From Candidatus Helarchaeota archaeon (GTDB lineage: Archaea > Asgardarchaeota > Lokiarchaeia > Helarchaeales > RDOG01), in NCBI GenBank assembly GCA_029838215.1, contig JALGVI010000032.1, forward strand, positions 1 to 34,365: a DNA stretch of 34,365 bases. Direction: 5' to 3'. Shown here one piece after another: positions 17,219 through 26,031 of the stretch (position 1 is the stretch's first letter; every line of letters begins with the position of its first letter). The notes beneath the pieces are model-generated. The model did not search any database. It had not been told where the DNA came from and worked only from the letters and a program-made list of their open reading frames with translations. The position numbers and the translations under genes were made by a program.

Positions 17219-17728
17219 TCATAACGAAGAAAAATGTCGATTTAATCCTTCCGCCAGAAAATTGATGGAAGTTTTAATCTCATCTGATATTCCTTCTTCA
17301 TAGGAAATGGTTTTTGCTTGAATGCCAATAATATAGATTTTCAATTGAGGATTTTGGCTTTTTAATAAATTAAATAAAGTCAATTTTGAATTTGAATGCG
17401 AAGAAGTGGCAAAACTCATAATTTGGCTGGTTTTTATCAAGCCAATGGATCCGGGAACTAATTTCATGTCAGCCGCGTCAATGGCAAGCAAGTGTGTTGG
17501 CTTCCAGTCGAGTAGCTCAAAAAGATGATTTTCAGGAGCATCCGCTGCTTCAATTGTCAAAATTTTATCAGAAATCTTACCTTGAATCTGGCGAACAACG
17601 TGTAACCCTGCCGCATCATCTTCTCTATAGAGATTACCAATCCCTAAAATAGCCAATTTGGAATCGGGTGTTAATTCTTTTTTAATATCCACGAGAATTG
17701 AATCAATTACTTGTTTTATCGTTGCCAT
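17219..17728 (-). CDS. Hydrogenase maturation endopeptidase (HycI/M52 family)
   Basis: The protein of about 169 residues matches peptidase family M52. ILGIGNLYREDDAAGLHV near the N-terminus contains the first metal-binding acid, LLAIDAADM contains the second, and TSSHSNSK supplies the likely His ligand. These endopeptidases remove a C-terminal peptide from the large subunit of [NiFe]-hydrogenase after nickel insertion. The HycI-like pattern (APENHLFELL) suggests processing of a group 3 or 4 enzyme. The ATG at 17728 is preceded by GGGA and looks better than a TTG at 17776, which would add 16 residues. It diverges from hypD with 137 bases between starts, so the two may share a regulatory region. 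The hydrogenase itself is outside the window. Confidence 0.9.
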   Translation of the reverse strand: MATIKQVIDSILVDIKKELTPDSKLAILGIGNLYREDDAAGLHVVRQIQGKISDKILTIEAADAPENHLFELLDWKPTHLLAIDAADMKLVPGSIGLIKTSQIMSFATSSHSNSKLTLFNLLKSQNPQLKIYIIGIQAKTISYEEGISDEIKTSINFLAEGLNRHFSSL

Positions 17729-17793
17729 GTTTTTCCCAATGCTTTTTAATTTAAAGAAATTTTTGCAATTTGCCAAATTGATTCGGTCCGAAG

Positions 17794-17801
17794 TTTAAAT
17801 A
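17794..17801 (+). promoter_or_regulatory. Putative TATA box for hypD
   Basis: TTTAAATA follows the purine-rich CCGAAG, which is a plausible BRE plus TATA arrangement. A start site about 28 bases downstream would leave a leader of about 40 bases before the hypD ATG at 17866. The TTTAAA core is symmetric and could also serve the divergent endopeptidase gene. It is supported by pattern only. Confidence 0.3.
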
Positions 17802-17865
17802 ATAAAAAAAAAGCCCGTATTCGAGATGGAAAAAAATTCAAAATCAAATTTTATTTATGATTTAA

Positions 17866-18963
17866 ATGGTGGTAAATATTTCATTTCAGAGCTTTCAGGA
17901 TCCGGAAGTCGCAAAAAAATGGGCCGGTGTCATTAAAAAACTGGCCCCTGACTCAGAAGTAACGTATAAATTTACTCATGTCTGTGGAACTCATGAACAG
18001 GTCATCAGTAGATACGGAGTCAGGTCGCTTTTACCATCTAATGTCGAAATAATCGCGGGTCCGGGTTGTCCTGTCTGCGTAGTTCCCGCACGAGACATAG
18101 ATGAAGCCATAGCATTGGCCCAAGAAGACGTGATAATGACAACATTTGGAGATATGAGTCGAGTCCCAGGAACTGAAAAGTCACTGCTTGACATAAAAAC
18201 TGAAGGAGCAGATGTTAGAATCGTATACGGACCCAATGATGCAACTAAAATTGCACGTGAAAACCCCGATCGAAATGTTGTTTTTTTTGCGATCGGATTT
18301 GAAACTACTGCTGCGATTGTTGCGGAAGAGCTATTAACTAATCCTCCAGAAAATTTTTCGATGTTGTGCTCTCACCGAACCATACCTGCGGTCATGAACC
18401 TCTTGATGGGTGTGGGAGAACTTCAAATAGATGGATTCATTTGTCCAGGTCATGTATCTACGATAATAGGAATGCATCCTTATAAATTCTTGACAGATGC
18501 TTATAGACTTCCCGCCGTAATTGCGGGATTTGAACCGGTTGACATTCTGATTTCAATTGCCTATCTACTAAAACAAATCAAGGAGAAGAAACCCCAAGTC
18601 ATAAACGAATATAAAAGAGGCGTTGCTCCAGAAGGAAACCTCATTGCACAACGAAAAATTGACGAAGTTTTTAACCTTGCAACCGTTCATTGGCGCGGAA
18701 TTGGAAGAGTTCCAGAAGGTGGCTATACGCTAAAAATCGAAAAGTATGATGCCCGAAAAAAATTTAGCATCCAAGTGAAAAAACCGCAAGATATTAAACC
18801 GGGATGCATATGTCATCTAATCATGTTAGGTAAGATGACTCCTAATCAATGTCAATTATTTGGAACTGATTGCCAACCATCTCATCCATATGGACCCTGC
18901 ATGGTTTCTCGTGAAGGCACTTGTAATATTTGGCATAAATATGGAAGTCTAAATTTCATTTAA
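17866..18963 (+). CDS. hypD: Hydrogenase maturation protein HypD
   Basis: The 365-residue protein is a clear HypD of usual length. CGTHEQ (about residues 39-44) and GPGCPVCV (about 67-74) hold the cysteines for the Fe(CN)2CO assembly site. FICPGHVS follows in the middle, and the C-terminal part holds a [4Fe-4S] cluster in CICH, CQLFGTDC, CMVS and CNIW. HypD works with HypC to build the iron centre with CO and two cyanide ligands before it is given to the hydrogenase large subunit. Cyanide comes from HypE and HypF, which are encoded downstream, while HypC lies divergent to hypE. It is the first gene of the island on the plus strand. Confidence 0.97.
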   Translation: MVVNISFQSFQDPEVAKKWAGVIKKLAPDSEVTYKFTHVCGTHEQVISRYGVRSLLPSNVEIIAGPGCPVCVVPARDIDEAIALAQEDVIMTTFGDMSRVPGTEKSLLDIKTEGADVRIVYGPNDATKIARENPDRNVVFFAIGFETTAAIVAEELLTNPPENFSMLCSHRTIPAVMNLLMGVGELQIDGFICPGHVSTIIGMHPYKFLTDAYRLPAVIAGFEPVDILISIAYLLKQIKEKKPQVINEYKRGVAPEGNLIAQRKIDEVFNLATVHWRGIGRVPEGGYTLKIEKYDARKKFSIQVKKPQDIKPGCICHLIMLGKMTPNQCQLFGTDCQPSHPYGPCMVSREGTCNIWHKYGSLNFI

Positions 18964-19111
18964 ATACTCGAGTTAGACCTGATCACCTCTCGCATCAATT
19001 AACTTTCCTAAAAAGATTTTAAAGGAATTAAATTATATCGTATTGAGATCAAATTAATCCCTTGAAATCCCAACGAATCGGAGAATTTATCCTTTCGCGT
19101 GTGAAAGAATC

Positions 19112-19747
19112 ATGTTTAACAGGAAATCACAAGAAGATCTTGAAATTGAACGGGAAATTCTAGACATCATCAATAGTCTCTTTCTTGATATCATAAATAT
19201 TCGTCAGATTTTGATAATACATAATCGCACGGGAACGACCATTGTTTCAAAATCTTTTCTTGAAGCAGAAACAGATCCCGACTTGATTTCAGGATTTCTC
19301 ACGGCAATTAGTGCGTTTGAAAGTGAATTGACGGGTTCCATGGGAGGTCTTGAAGAACTTAAATACAAAAACATTCGAATCCTAATTGACGTGGGAGAGT
19401 TAATCAGCGCATGCCTCATAATGGAAGGACATCACATTCCCTCAGACAAATTACGAAATAAATTTAAAAGCTTTCGAACTGTTTTTGAACGTAAATTTCA
19501 CTCGTTGCTGGAAGATTTCGAAGGATACATAGCTCCATTCAGAAACATTAATGATATCTTGGAAGAACACTTTGAGATCTCACTTCTTGAGCCAAAATTA
19601 CTTTTAAATCAAGAATTATACAAATATTTATACGAAATGGAAAATCTTTCTGATACTCAAATAGCCGATATCAAGCTTCTGGGACCGAGTCAATTTGAAG
19701 TTGCTCTCGGAAGAATCCTGAAAAGTTACCACGAAAAAAAATCTTAA
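19112..19747 (+). CDS. Longin/small-adaptin-like protein
   Basis: I do not recognise a named family for this 211-residue protein, but residues about 28-158 follow the longin/small-adaptin plan. A strand-turn-strand IRQILIIHNRTGTTIVSKSF is followed by a helix DPDLISGFLTAISAFE, then three strands (KNIRILIDVGELISACLIME), then a long helix (KLRNKFKSFRTVFERKFH) and LLEDFEGYIAPFRNINDILEEHF. The last part matches in shape the end of adaptor sigma chains, where an aspartate-rich loop precedes a helix with DE. Such domains occur in eukaryotic trafficking proteins and in Asgard archaea. The C-terminal 50 residues are helical. It starts 148 bases after hypD and just precedes a TPR-like gene. A roadblock-like or other alpha/beta fold is the main alternative. 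Confidence 0.55.
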   Translation: MFNRKSQEDLEIEREILDIINSLFLDIINIRQILIIHNRTGTTIVSKSFLEAETDPDLISGFLTAISAFESELTGSMGGLEELKYKNIRILIDVGELISACLIMEGHHIPSDKLRNKFKSFRTVFERKFHSLLEDFEGYIAPFRNINDILEEHFEISLLEPKLLLNQELYKYLYEMENLSDTQIADIKLLGPSQFEVALGRILKSYHEKKS

Positions 19748-19769
19748 TCAAAAAAAAGTGATATTATAC

Positions 19770-20897
19770 ATGAGTCAAAAACAATTAAATTCCATTGAAA
19801 AAAGGATAAACATTGCTGAAATGGCATTAAAACAAAAAAGTTATCATGAAGCCATCGTTCTCTTTAATGAAATCATCGAAGAATTAAGAGACCTTGGTAA
19901 AAATCAAGAGAACTTGAAGGATCGAGCCGATGAAATTCAAGACATTTGTAATAAAGCGAAGGCAGATCTTCGGGATGAAATGATAGAAAGATGTGAATTT
20001 GTTCGAAAAGAAGAGAAAATTTCTCTGGTTCTCGAATATTTAGACATAATAATAAAGCTTTCCCGAGAAATAAATGATGAAGATTCCATAAAGAAATATC
20101 AAGATCAATATGATGAATTCAAGATAAAGTTTGATAAGAAAATGGCACAGAACATTCAAGAACTCATTGCGAAAGCGAATGGCTATAAAAACGAAGGCGA
20201 ATTTGAGAAAGCAAAAGATGTTTATGAAAGCGCACTTCGGAAAGCTCGGGATCTTAACAACCATCCAATGATTGAGGCTCTGAGCGAACAAGTAACATTA
20301 ATTAATTCAATATTCTTGAAAGAAAAACGTAAAAAAGCAATTGAAAATGCTGAAATGTTGGTAAAAAATGAAAATTTTATTAGAGCCATCGAGAGCTATG
20401 AAATTGCAGCTAGATTTTCGGCGGAATTAAATGATAATGAAAATGAACGCAAATTTTACGACGAAATTAAAAGATTAGAGAAACTTAAAGAGAAAATCGA
20501 CAAGCAACGAAAAAAGGTAGACAAGCAAATCGACATGATTATTGAGAAAGCAGATAAAATCTCTAATCAAAGAAAATATTTCGATGCAATTGTTCTATAC
20601 CGTGAAGCAGAACATTTAGTAAAAGAATCATATAGCCAATTAGAAATCGAAGAAGGATTGACTCAAAAAATAATTCAAAACTTGGAAAAACACTTTCGTT
20701 GGCTGTTTTCTCACAAACAAAAGGAAATACCTCCCGTATTCATTGATGTAATAAAAATTGCCGAAGAATTAAAAGAACAGCACGTTAAATTGAATATTAC
20801 AGATCTTTATCGAAGATCTGTTAAACGCATTTTAAGACCACAACAAGAAATTACAACGGCAATATATATTTTGCATAAATTGAGATTGCTAATTTAA
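19770..20897 (+). CDS. TPR-like/coiled-coil protein
   Basis: The protein of about 375 residues is almost wholly helical and charged, with repeated TPR-type units: ALKQKSYHEAIVLFNEII, ANGYKNEGEFEKAKDVYESAL, AEMLVKNENFIRAIESYEIAA and ADKISNQRKYFDAIVLYREA. These contain the usual small-large pattern of A-x-x-x-x-G/N-x-Y/F-x-x-A. Between them lie long Lys/Glu-rich coiled-coil helices, and the C-terminal 70 residues form a different helical segment. It could scaffold a protein complex. ATG 19770 is chosen over GTG 19758. It lies about 22 bases after the longin-like gene, so the two are likely an operon. Neither looks related to hydrogenase maturation, though both sit in the hyp island. Confidence 0.7.
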   Translation: MSQKQLNSIEKRINIAEMALKQKSYHEAIVLFNEIIEELRDLGKNQENLKDRADEIQDICNKAKADLRDEMIERCEFVRKEEKISLVLEYLDIIIKLSREINDEDSIKKYQDQYDEFKIKFDKKMAQNIQELIAKANGYKNEGEFEKAKDVYESALRKARDLNNHPMIEALSEQVTLINSIFLKEKRKKAIENAEMLVKNENFIRAIESYEIAARFSAELNDNENERKFYDEIKRLEKLKEKIDKQRKKVDKQIDMIIEKADKISNQRKYFDAIVLYREAEHLVKESYSQLEIEEGLTQKIIQNLEKHFRWLFSHKQKEIPPVFIDVIKIAEELKEQHVKLNITDLYRRSVKRILRPQQEITTAIYILHKLRLLI

Positions 20898-20963
20898 ATT
20901 AGAGCAATTATTAGAATAACCCGACCCAAACACGTGATTCAATCTTTATTTTGGAGAATTTTT

Positions 20964-23285
20964 ATGAATTTCGTAATTCATATAACAGGGATAGTCCAAG
21001 GAGTGGGATTCCGTCCTTTTATTTACAGAGCCGCTGCAAAATTCGATCTTAAAGGATTTGTTCGTAATTCAGGGAATATAGGTGTTGAAATCGTAGTTAA
21101 CGGTAATCAATCTTCTATCGAACAATTTATTCAATACATCAAAGAAAATAAACCGGTTATCAGTAAAATTTATTCCATTCTGGTTCAAAAAGAAGAAACT
21201 GAAAAAGAATTCTCGGAATTCGTAATTCTCCCAAGCATAAAATCTAAAGGAGATTCAATTGTCTTACCTCCAGATATTGCGATTTGTGAAGAGTGCTTAC
21301 GAGATTTTCGAAATCCCCAAATAAAACGGTATTACGGGTATCCATTTATCGCTTGTTCAGAATGCGGTCCAAGATTCACGACAGTAAAAGATCTTCCATA
21401 TGATAGACCATTAACTACGATGATAGAATTTCCATTCTGTAAAGAGTGCCTTGCAGAATACTCCAATCCATCAGATCGTCGTTATCATGCTCAAACCTTC
21501 GCCTGTAGCACGTGCGGACCACGGTATACACTTTACGATAATGATGGTACTGAATTTGAAGGAATAAAACCTTTTAATACTGCGGCAAAACTCATTAACG
21601 AAGGTCACGTGCTTGCCTTGATGGGAATCGGGGGTGTTCATCTCGTCTGCATCCCTACAGATGAAGCAGTTCTAAAAATGCGAAAACGTAAAAGAAAACG
21701 AAAATATAAGCCATTTGCTGTGATGGCACCAAGCATTGAAAAAATACGAAGCTTTGCAACAATTACTCCCAATGAAGAAGCAATCCTCACTTCTTTTAGG
21801 CGTCCCATAGTTCTACTAGATAAAAAGAAAGATTTTCCCTTATCAAAACACATAAGTCCGGGATTAAACAACATTGGTGCTTTCCTTCCATATGCAGGAA
21901 TTCATTATTTATTGTTTGATAATGTCGATCATCCTGCCCTCATAATGACCAGTGGTAATCGATCAAACATCCCCATGGCAATTACTCGTGAGAACGTTTT
22001 AGAGGACTTGCAAGAGATGGCAGATTACTTTCTCCTACATGACCGAAAAATATACCAACGCTGTGATGATTCCGTGCTTTTAATGATTCAAGAAAAAGAA
22101 ACAATAATACGACGATCTCGAGGCTACGTTCCAGAACATGTTGACACGGCGTTTCCTGTACCAGAGCTCACGGTGCTTGCTTTGGGACCTGAGTTACACT
22201 CAACAATTTCAGTTCTAAAGAAAGGTCGGATCTTTCCTTCTCAACACGTGGGAGACGTGACATCTCTTGAAACATTAGAATTTCTAAAATCGACCGCAAA
22301 GCATTTCTTGCATTTGTTGCAAATCAAAAAACCTCAATTAATAGCCTGTGATTTCAACCCCGTCTTTAATTCAACAAAGCTGGGCTTTGAATTCCTCGAA
22401 CGATATGGCACCAATCTGGTTCAAGTTCAACACCATCACGCGCACCTGTGTTCATTGATGAACGAACACAAAATATCTCACGATGAGGAGATCATGGGAA
22501 TTCTCTTAGATGGCGTGGGATTAGGGGATGACCGAAATGGCTGGGGCGGTGAAATCTTACTCGGCACTTATGCAGATTATCGAAGACTTGGACAGCTCGA
22601 ATATCACGCAATGCCCGGTGGGGACAGATGCGTGTATTATCCAGTCCGTATGATGGCTTCCATCTTGTCAAAGAAATATAATTCAGAAGAGCTTCATGAA
22701 AGAATAAATCAAGATTACTTGGATGGTCTTCCTCACGGAGTTCAAGAATTAAATGTTTTAATTAACCAGTTATATGACAACGCGAAAGTAGTTCAAACTT
22801 CAGGTATGGGACGTGTTCTGGACGCTCTGTCAGCATTGTTGGGTATATGCTACGAACGAACCTATGAAGGCGAGCCCGCAATTCGGTTGGATCACAAGGC
22901 TCAATTGGGTAATCCCAACAAATTCAAATTCGAGTTGCCTGTTGTTAAAAATAAGCACGAGATCATTCAGACCACTCCACTTCTTCACAAATGTCTTCAA
23001 TTAAAGCAGGATTCAAATTCGATTGTGGATATAGCGGCTTCTGCAATCAAATGCTTATCACTTGCCATTGCAGATTTGGCAATTGAAAAGGCACTCGAAA
23101 AAGGAATACGAAAGATCGGTCTTAGCGGGGGATGTTCTTATAATCGTCTCATTGTCAAGACCATTAAAGATCGAGTTGAAGCACACGAACTCACCTTTCT
23201 CCAACATGAAAAAGTCCCGCCAGGCGATGCAGGGATAAGCATTGGTCAAGCCATTCATGGCGCAGCATATCTCACTTATTTCTAA
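20964..23285 (+). CDS. hypF: Carbamoyltransferase HypF
   Basis: The protein of about 773 residues has the full HypF order: an acylphosphatase domain with GIVQGVGFRPF at the N-terminus, paired zinc fingers with CEEC, CSEC, CKEC and CSTC, a YrdC-like domain with MGIGGVHLVC and SGNRSNIPM, and a Kae1-like C-terminal domain with the metal ligands in QHHHAHLC and a later nucleotide-binding segment LSGGCSYNRL. It converts carbamoyl phosphate and ATP into an adenylate and carries the carbamoyl group to the HypE C-terminal Cys for cyanide synthesis. The ATG at 20964 has GGAG seven bases upstream; a GTG at 20934 would add ten residues that look non-native. It is convergent with hypE. Confidence 0.97.
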   Translation: MNFVIHITGIVQGVGFRPFIYRAAAKFDLKGFVRNSGNIGVEIVVNGNQSSIEQFIQYIKENKPVISKIYSILVQKEETEKEFSEFVILPSIKSKGDSIVLPPDIAICEECLRDFRNPQIKRYYGYPFIACSECGPRFTTVKDLPYDRPLTTMIEFPFCKECLAEYSNPSDRRYHAQTFACSTCGPRYTLYDNDGTEFEGIKPFNTAAKLINEGHVLALMGIGGVHLVCIPTDEAVLKMRKRKRKRKYKPFAVMAPSIEKIRSFATITPNEEAILTSFRRPIVLLDKKKDFPLSKHISPGLNNIGAFLPYAGIHYLLFDNVDHPALIMTSGNRSNIPMAITRENVLEDLQEMADYFLLHDRKIYQRCDDSVLLMIQEKETIIRRSRGYVPEHVDTAFPVPELTVLALGPELHSTISVLKKGRIFPSQHVGDVTSLETLEFLKSTAKHFLHLLQIKKPQLIACDFNPVFNSTKLGFEFLERYGTNLVQVQHHHAHLCSLMNEHKISHDEEIMGILLDGVGLGDDRNGWGGEILLGTYADYRRLGQLEYHAMPGGDRCVYYPVRMMASILSKKYNSEELHERINQDYLDGLPHGVQELNVLINQLYDNAKVVQTSGMGRVLDALSALLGICYERTYEGEPAIRLDHKAQLGNPNKFKFELPVVKNKHEIIQTTPLLHKCLQLKQDSNSIVDIAASAIKCLSLAIADLAIEKALEKGIRKIGLSGGCSYNRLIVKTIKDRVEAHELTFLQHEKVPPGDAGISIGQAIHGAAYLTYF

Positions 23286-23300
23286 AAATAAAAAGACAAA

Positions 23301-24323
23301 TTAACAAACTCTCGGTATGGGTTCACCATAAGGCATTTCTATGATCCGATGTCCACCAATTCTTGTCTTGAGGATGACTTTCTTTGGATGGTCCTGCCTG
23401 ACTTCTCCTATAATACTTGCATTTTTTCCATGTTTTGTTCCCCTTATCGCCGCTAAGACGTTTTCTGCATCCCGATCATCAACTCCGATCAGAATACAGC
23501 CTTCACACGTGATTTCGAATGGATCCATGCCGAACATTTCGCAAGCACCTTCTACTTCTTTACGGATCGGAACACTTTCTTCGTCGATCCATATGCTGAC
23601 TTCCGACTTCTCAGCCCATTCGTTTAATGCGGCCGCAACACCACCTCTTGTAGGATCTTTCATTGCGGTGATTTTTCCCGCAGCAAGGGCAGCATTCACG
23701 ACATCGACAAGTGGAGCAGAATCCGATATTAATTTCGTGTCAAATTCCATTCCTTCTCTCGATGCCAAGATTGCAATGCCGTGATCACCCATCATTCCTG
23801 AGAGAATGATTTTATTTCCGGGCCTAAGTCCAGCATCCACGATAATTTTTCCTTTTTCGACGATTCCCACGCCAGAAGTAGATATGATAATTTGATCCAA
23901 TTTCCCACGAGGAACAACTTTAAAATCGCCACAAATAATGGACACACCCGCTTCACGTGCAACGCGGTTCATTGAATCCAATATTTCTTTCAATTGTAAC
24001 GTGTCAAAGCCTTCCTCAACTACAATTGTATCCGAAATTGCAAGCGGTCTAGCACCCATCATGAGAACATCGTTTATAGTCCCTGCTACAGCCAAGCTTC
24101 CGATGTTTCCTCCCGGGAAGAAGATGGGAGACACGGTATGGGCATCCGCTGAAAATACAATTTCGATGTTTTCAAGCGGAATGGAACCCCCATCATCTAA
24201 CTCGTCCAAGCCGACCCCACCCCTGTAGCACTTTTCTGTTATCGAAGAAGTTATGATCTTGAGTAACTCATTTTGAGCAGATCCTCCGGCTCCATGAGCT
24301 AATGCTATCTTTTTAAACGACAC
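23301..24323 (-). CDS. hypE: Carbamoyl dehydratase HypE
   Basis: The protein of about 340 residues belongs to the PurM/ThiL/SelD fold. ALAHGAGGSAQNELL near the N-terminus and later DAHTVSPIFFPGGNIG, KDPTRGGVAAALNEWA are the ATP-handling motifs. It ends in PRVC, the invariant PRxC tail whose Cys accepts a carbamoyl group from HypF and is dehydrated to a thiocyanate. The start is ambiguous: GTG 24323 is preceded eight bases upstream by GGTGA, which I prefer; TTG 24341 and GTG 24335 are other choices. It is convergent with hypF and divergent from hypC. The tail is intact, so cyanide synthesis should be functional. Confidence 0.96.
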   Translation of the reverse strand: MSFKKIALAHGAGGSAQNELLKIITSSITEKCYRGGVGLDELDDGGSIPLENIEIVFSADAHTVSPIFFPGGNIGSLAVAGTINDVLMMGARPLAISDTIVVEEGFDTLQLKEILDSMNRVAREAGVSIICGDFKVVPRGKLDQIIISTSGVGIVEKGKIIVDAGLRPGNKIILSGMMGDHGIAILASREGMEFDTKLISDSAPLVDVVNAALAAGKITAMKDPTRGGVAAALNEWAEKSEVSIWIDEESVPIRKEVEGACEMFGMDPFEITCEGCILIGVDDRDAENVLAAIRGTKHGKNASIIGEVRQDHPKKVILKTRIGGHRIIEMPYGEPIPRVC

Positions 24324-24371
24324 CGAACAATTCACCGCCAAGTTATCATAAAACGAAAATCTGATGAAAAG

Positions 24372-24379
24372 CTTAAAAA
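24372..24379 (+). promoter_or_regulatory. Putative TATA box for hypC
   Basis: CTTAAAAA lies just after the purine run GAAAAG, giving a BRE/TATA-like pattern close to that seen upstream of the acetoacetate-decarboxylase-family gene. A start site about 28 bases downstream would leave some 40 bases of leader to the hypC ATG. It lies in the gap between divergent hypE and hypC and is called by pattern alone. Confidence 0.3.
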
Positions 24380-24443
24380 AAATTATTTTAATGTATTGTC
24401 AGGATTATTTTTTACCGTCAAGGAATTTATCCCAGTGAGTAAA

Positions 24444-24689
24444 ATGTGTTTGGCAATTCCAGCAAAGGTCATTGAAATCATAGATGATTCTCACGCGCGA
24501 GTAGAGGTTGGAGGCAGTACAACTCGGCAAATCTCAACCGGTTTGGTAAAAGTAAATGTTGGTGATTATGTAATAGTCCATGCTGGCTATGCCATTGAAG
24601 TCATGAAAGAAGATGAAGCACTCCAATCCCTGCAAGATTTTGACGAGATAATAGGCATCATGGAACAAGAAGACGTAAAAAATGCTTGA
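24444..24689 (+). CDS. hypC: Hydrogenase maturation chaperone HypC
   Basis: The 81-residue protein begins MCLAIPAKVIEI, the HypC/HybG/HupF signature, with Cys2 as the ligand that carries the Fe(CN)2CO unit. The beta-barrel core continues with ARVEVGG, VGDYVIVHAGYAIEVM and ends in a helix, all at normal length. I chose the ATG at 24444 because Cys2 must follow the initiator Met; longer upstream starts would bury it. HypC binds HypD to build the iron centre and then escorts it to the large subunit. It is divergent from hypE and apart from hypD, which is looser than the compact hypCDE operons of many species. Confidence 0.95.
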   Translation: MCLAIPAKVIEIIDDSHARVEVGGSTTRQISTGLVKVNVGDYVIVHAGYAIEVMKEDEALQSLQDFDEIIGIMEQEDVKNA

Positions 24690-24697
24690 TTTCTTCC

Positions 24698-25189
24698 TTA
24701 AGTATAATCTGTAAGCATTTCTGTCGTGATTAGCCCATCCCAATTTCCGATGTTCACCTTTCTAAAAAGTAATTTCAATGAACTTGTCATTTTCAGCGTG
24801 GGAATATCATCAAACTTGACCCAAGTTGCATCGAGAGCATCATCTCGTGCAACTGCTTGACCTTCAAATTTGTCTGTAATGTAATCACCAATCACGACAT
24901 GAAATTTGATTCGACCTTCTTCATCACGGACTATCTTGTTCACTATATCGACGAACTTTAAATCCTCGGGCTTGATTTTTAAGCTAACTTCCTCAAGACA
25001 TTCTCTGGCTGCAGCTTCCTCGCAAGACTCATTATACTCAACCATGCCCCCGGGAATGGACCAATACCCTTTATTTGGTTCTGCAGCACGTTTTATCATC
25101 AAGACATCATTGCCCTTAACTATGATCACGCCAACGCCAAATATTGGTCTGGTCGGATATGTTCTACTTGTCCTATATTTATCGCTCAT
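24698..25189 (-). CDS. Nudix hydrolase
   Basis: The 163-residue protein carries a Nudix box: GGMVEYNE, then seven residues, then RECLEEVSL. This fits G-x5-E-x7-R-E-U-x-E-E-x-G-U apart from Ser in place of the last Gly. The R-E and E-E metal-binding acids are intact. Flanking strands (GVGVIIVKGNDVLMIKR, GYWSIPGG) fit the archaeal ADP-ribose pyrophosphatase or MutT-like groups. It hydrolyses a nucleoside diphosphate linked to some group X, and the substrate cannot be told. It is the last gene of the minus-strand run and ends close to hypC. The 12-base gap to the metallo-beta-lactamase-fold gene suggests cotranscription. Confidence 0.92.
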   Translation of the reverse strand: MSDKYRTSRTYPTRPIFGVGVIIVKGNDVLMIKRAAEPNKGYWSIPGGMVEYNESCEEAAARECLEEVSLKIKPEDLKFVDIVNKIVRDEEGRIKFHVVIGDYITDKFEGQAVARDDALDATWVKFDDIPTLKMTSSLKLLFRKVNIGNWDGLITTEMLTDYT

Positions 25190-25201
25190 CCGTATTTCAT
25201 C

Positions 25202-26017
25202 TCATTCTATCGAGTTATAGAAATCATCAAAGGATTTAATTTCAACTTCTTTGAGAATTTCTGGAACGTAGAGCTTCACTTTAGGCACGATTTGACTCAT
25301 CACGTGTCGCAACTTATCGATGGATAACTCCCAACTCAAAGGAGGGAACGAATTGTCCCAATGATGTGGGATGAGGACTTTTGGGTTGAATAAAGATGCC
25401 ATCCTCGGAATGATCTCATGCATGTCATATCGTCCTGCATAAGGCGCCAGAAAAATGTCCACTTTTCCATCGTATTCGGTGATTATATCTTCGATCCAAC
25501 CGCCACTACCAAAGACAATAAAGGAAAAATTCTCTTTTTTTGCCGTAAAATAATAAGCCAAAACTTCCCCTTTTGGAAAACCACGTGCCATTCGTAAAAT
25601 TTGCCGAATTCCTACATACGTTACGGGATTTAGTAATTTCGAAAGAATAACCTTCATTCCGAACTTTGTGTGAACACTTTTTAAAATCTCCACGCCATAA
25701 TCCGTAAAATCAAACTGTTCATTTCCCTCTAATGGGTTAATCTGTGATTCAGGGATCCCATGTTCAATAAAATTGTTTAAAAGCGTTTTAGAGCAATACA
25801 ATGAAGCACCTGTCTTTTCAAGTATCTCCTTTAAATCATAAGCATGATCAAAATGTCCGTGCGTGAGATACACGTGATCAATCGGACCAAATTCATATTT
25901 GGATTTTGGAATGGACGGCACGGCACCTTTTGTTCGGGAAATAAATGGATCAATTAAAAACGTCATGTTATCGAACTTTATCTCAAATCCAGCAGTCCCA
26001 AGCCATTTAAATTTCAT
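25202..26017 (-). CDS. Metallo-beta-lactamase-fold hydrolase (UlaG-like)
   Basis: The protein of about 271 residues begins MKFKWLGTAGFEIKF, as in UlaG/YtnP-type enzymes of the metallo-beta-lactamase superfamily. LTHGHFDHAYDL supplies the H-x-H-x-D-H metal ligands. Later, VFGSGGWIEDII and LIPHHWDNSFPP give further active-site elements. Known relatives hydrolyse lactones, phosphodiesters or N-acyl compounds, so the substrate here is unknown. The ATG at 26017 has AGGAAGG eight bases upstream; a TTG at 26035 would add six residues and overlap the previous stop codon. It sits between the tandem winged-helix gene and the Nudix gene. Confidence 0.88.
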   Translation of the reverse strand: MKFKWLGTAGFEIKFDNMTFLIDPFISRTKGAVPSIPKSKYEFGPIDHVYLTHGHFDHAYDLKEILEKTGASLYCSKTLLNNFIEHGIPESQINPLEGNEQFDFTDYGVEILKSVHTKFGMKVILSKLLNPVTYVGIRQILRMARGFPKGEVLAYYFTAKKENFSFIVFGSGGWIEDIITEYDGKVDIFLAPYAGRYDMHEIIPRMASLFNPKVLIPHHWDNSFPPLSWELSIDKLRHVMSQIVPKVKLYVPEILKEVEIKSFDDFYNSIE

Positions 26018-26031
26018 AAAATTAACCTTCC

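Noticed and set aside
23341..23784. Long open frame on the plus strand opposite hypE.
   Set aside because: It is antisense to a motif-complete HypE and its translation is Ser/Pro-rich with no recognisable domain.
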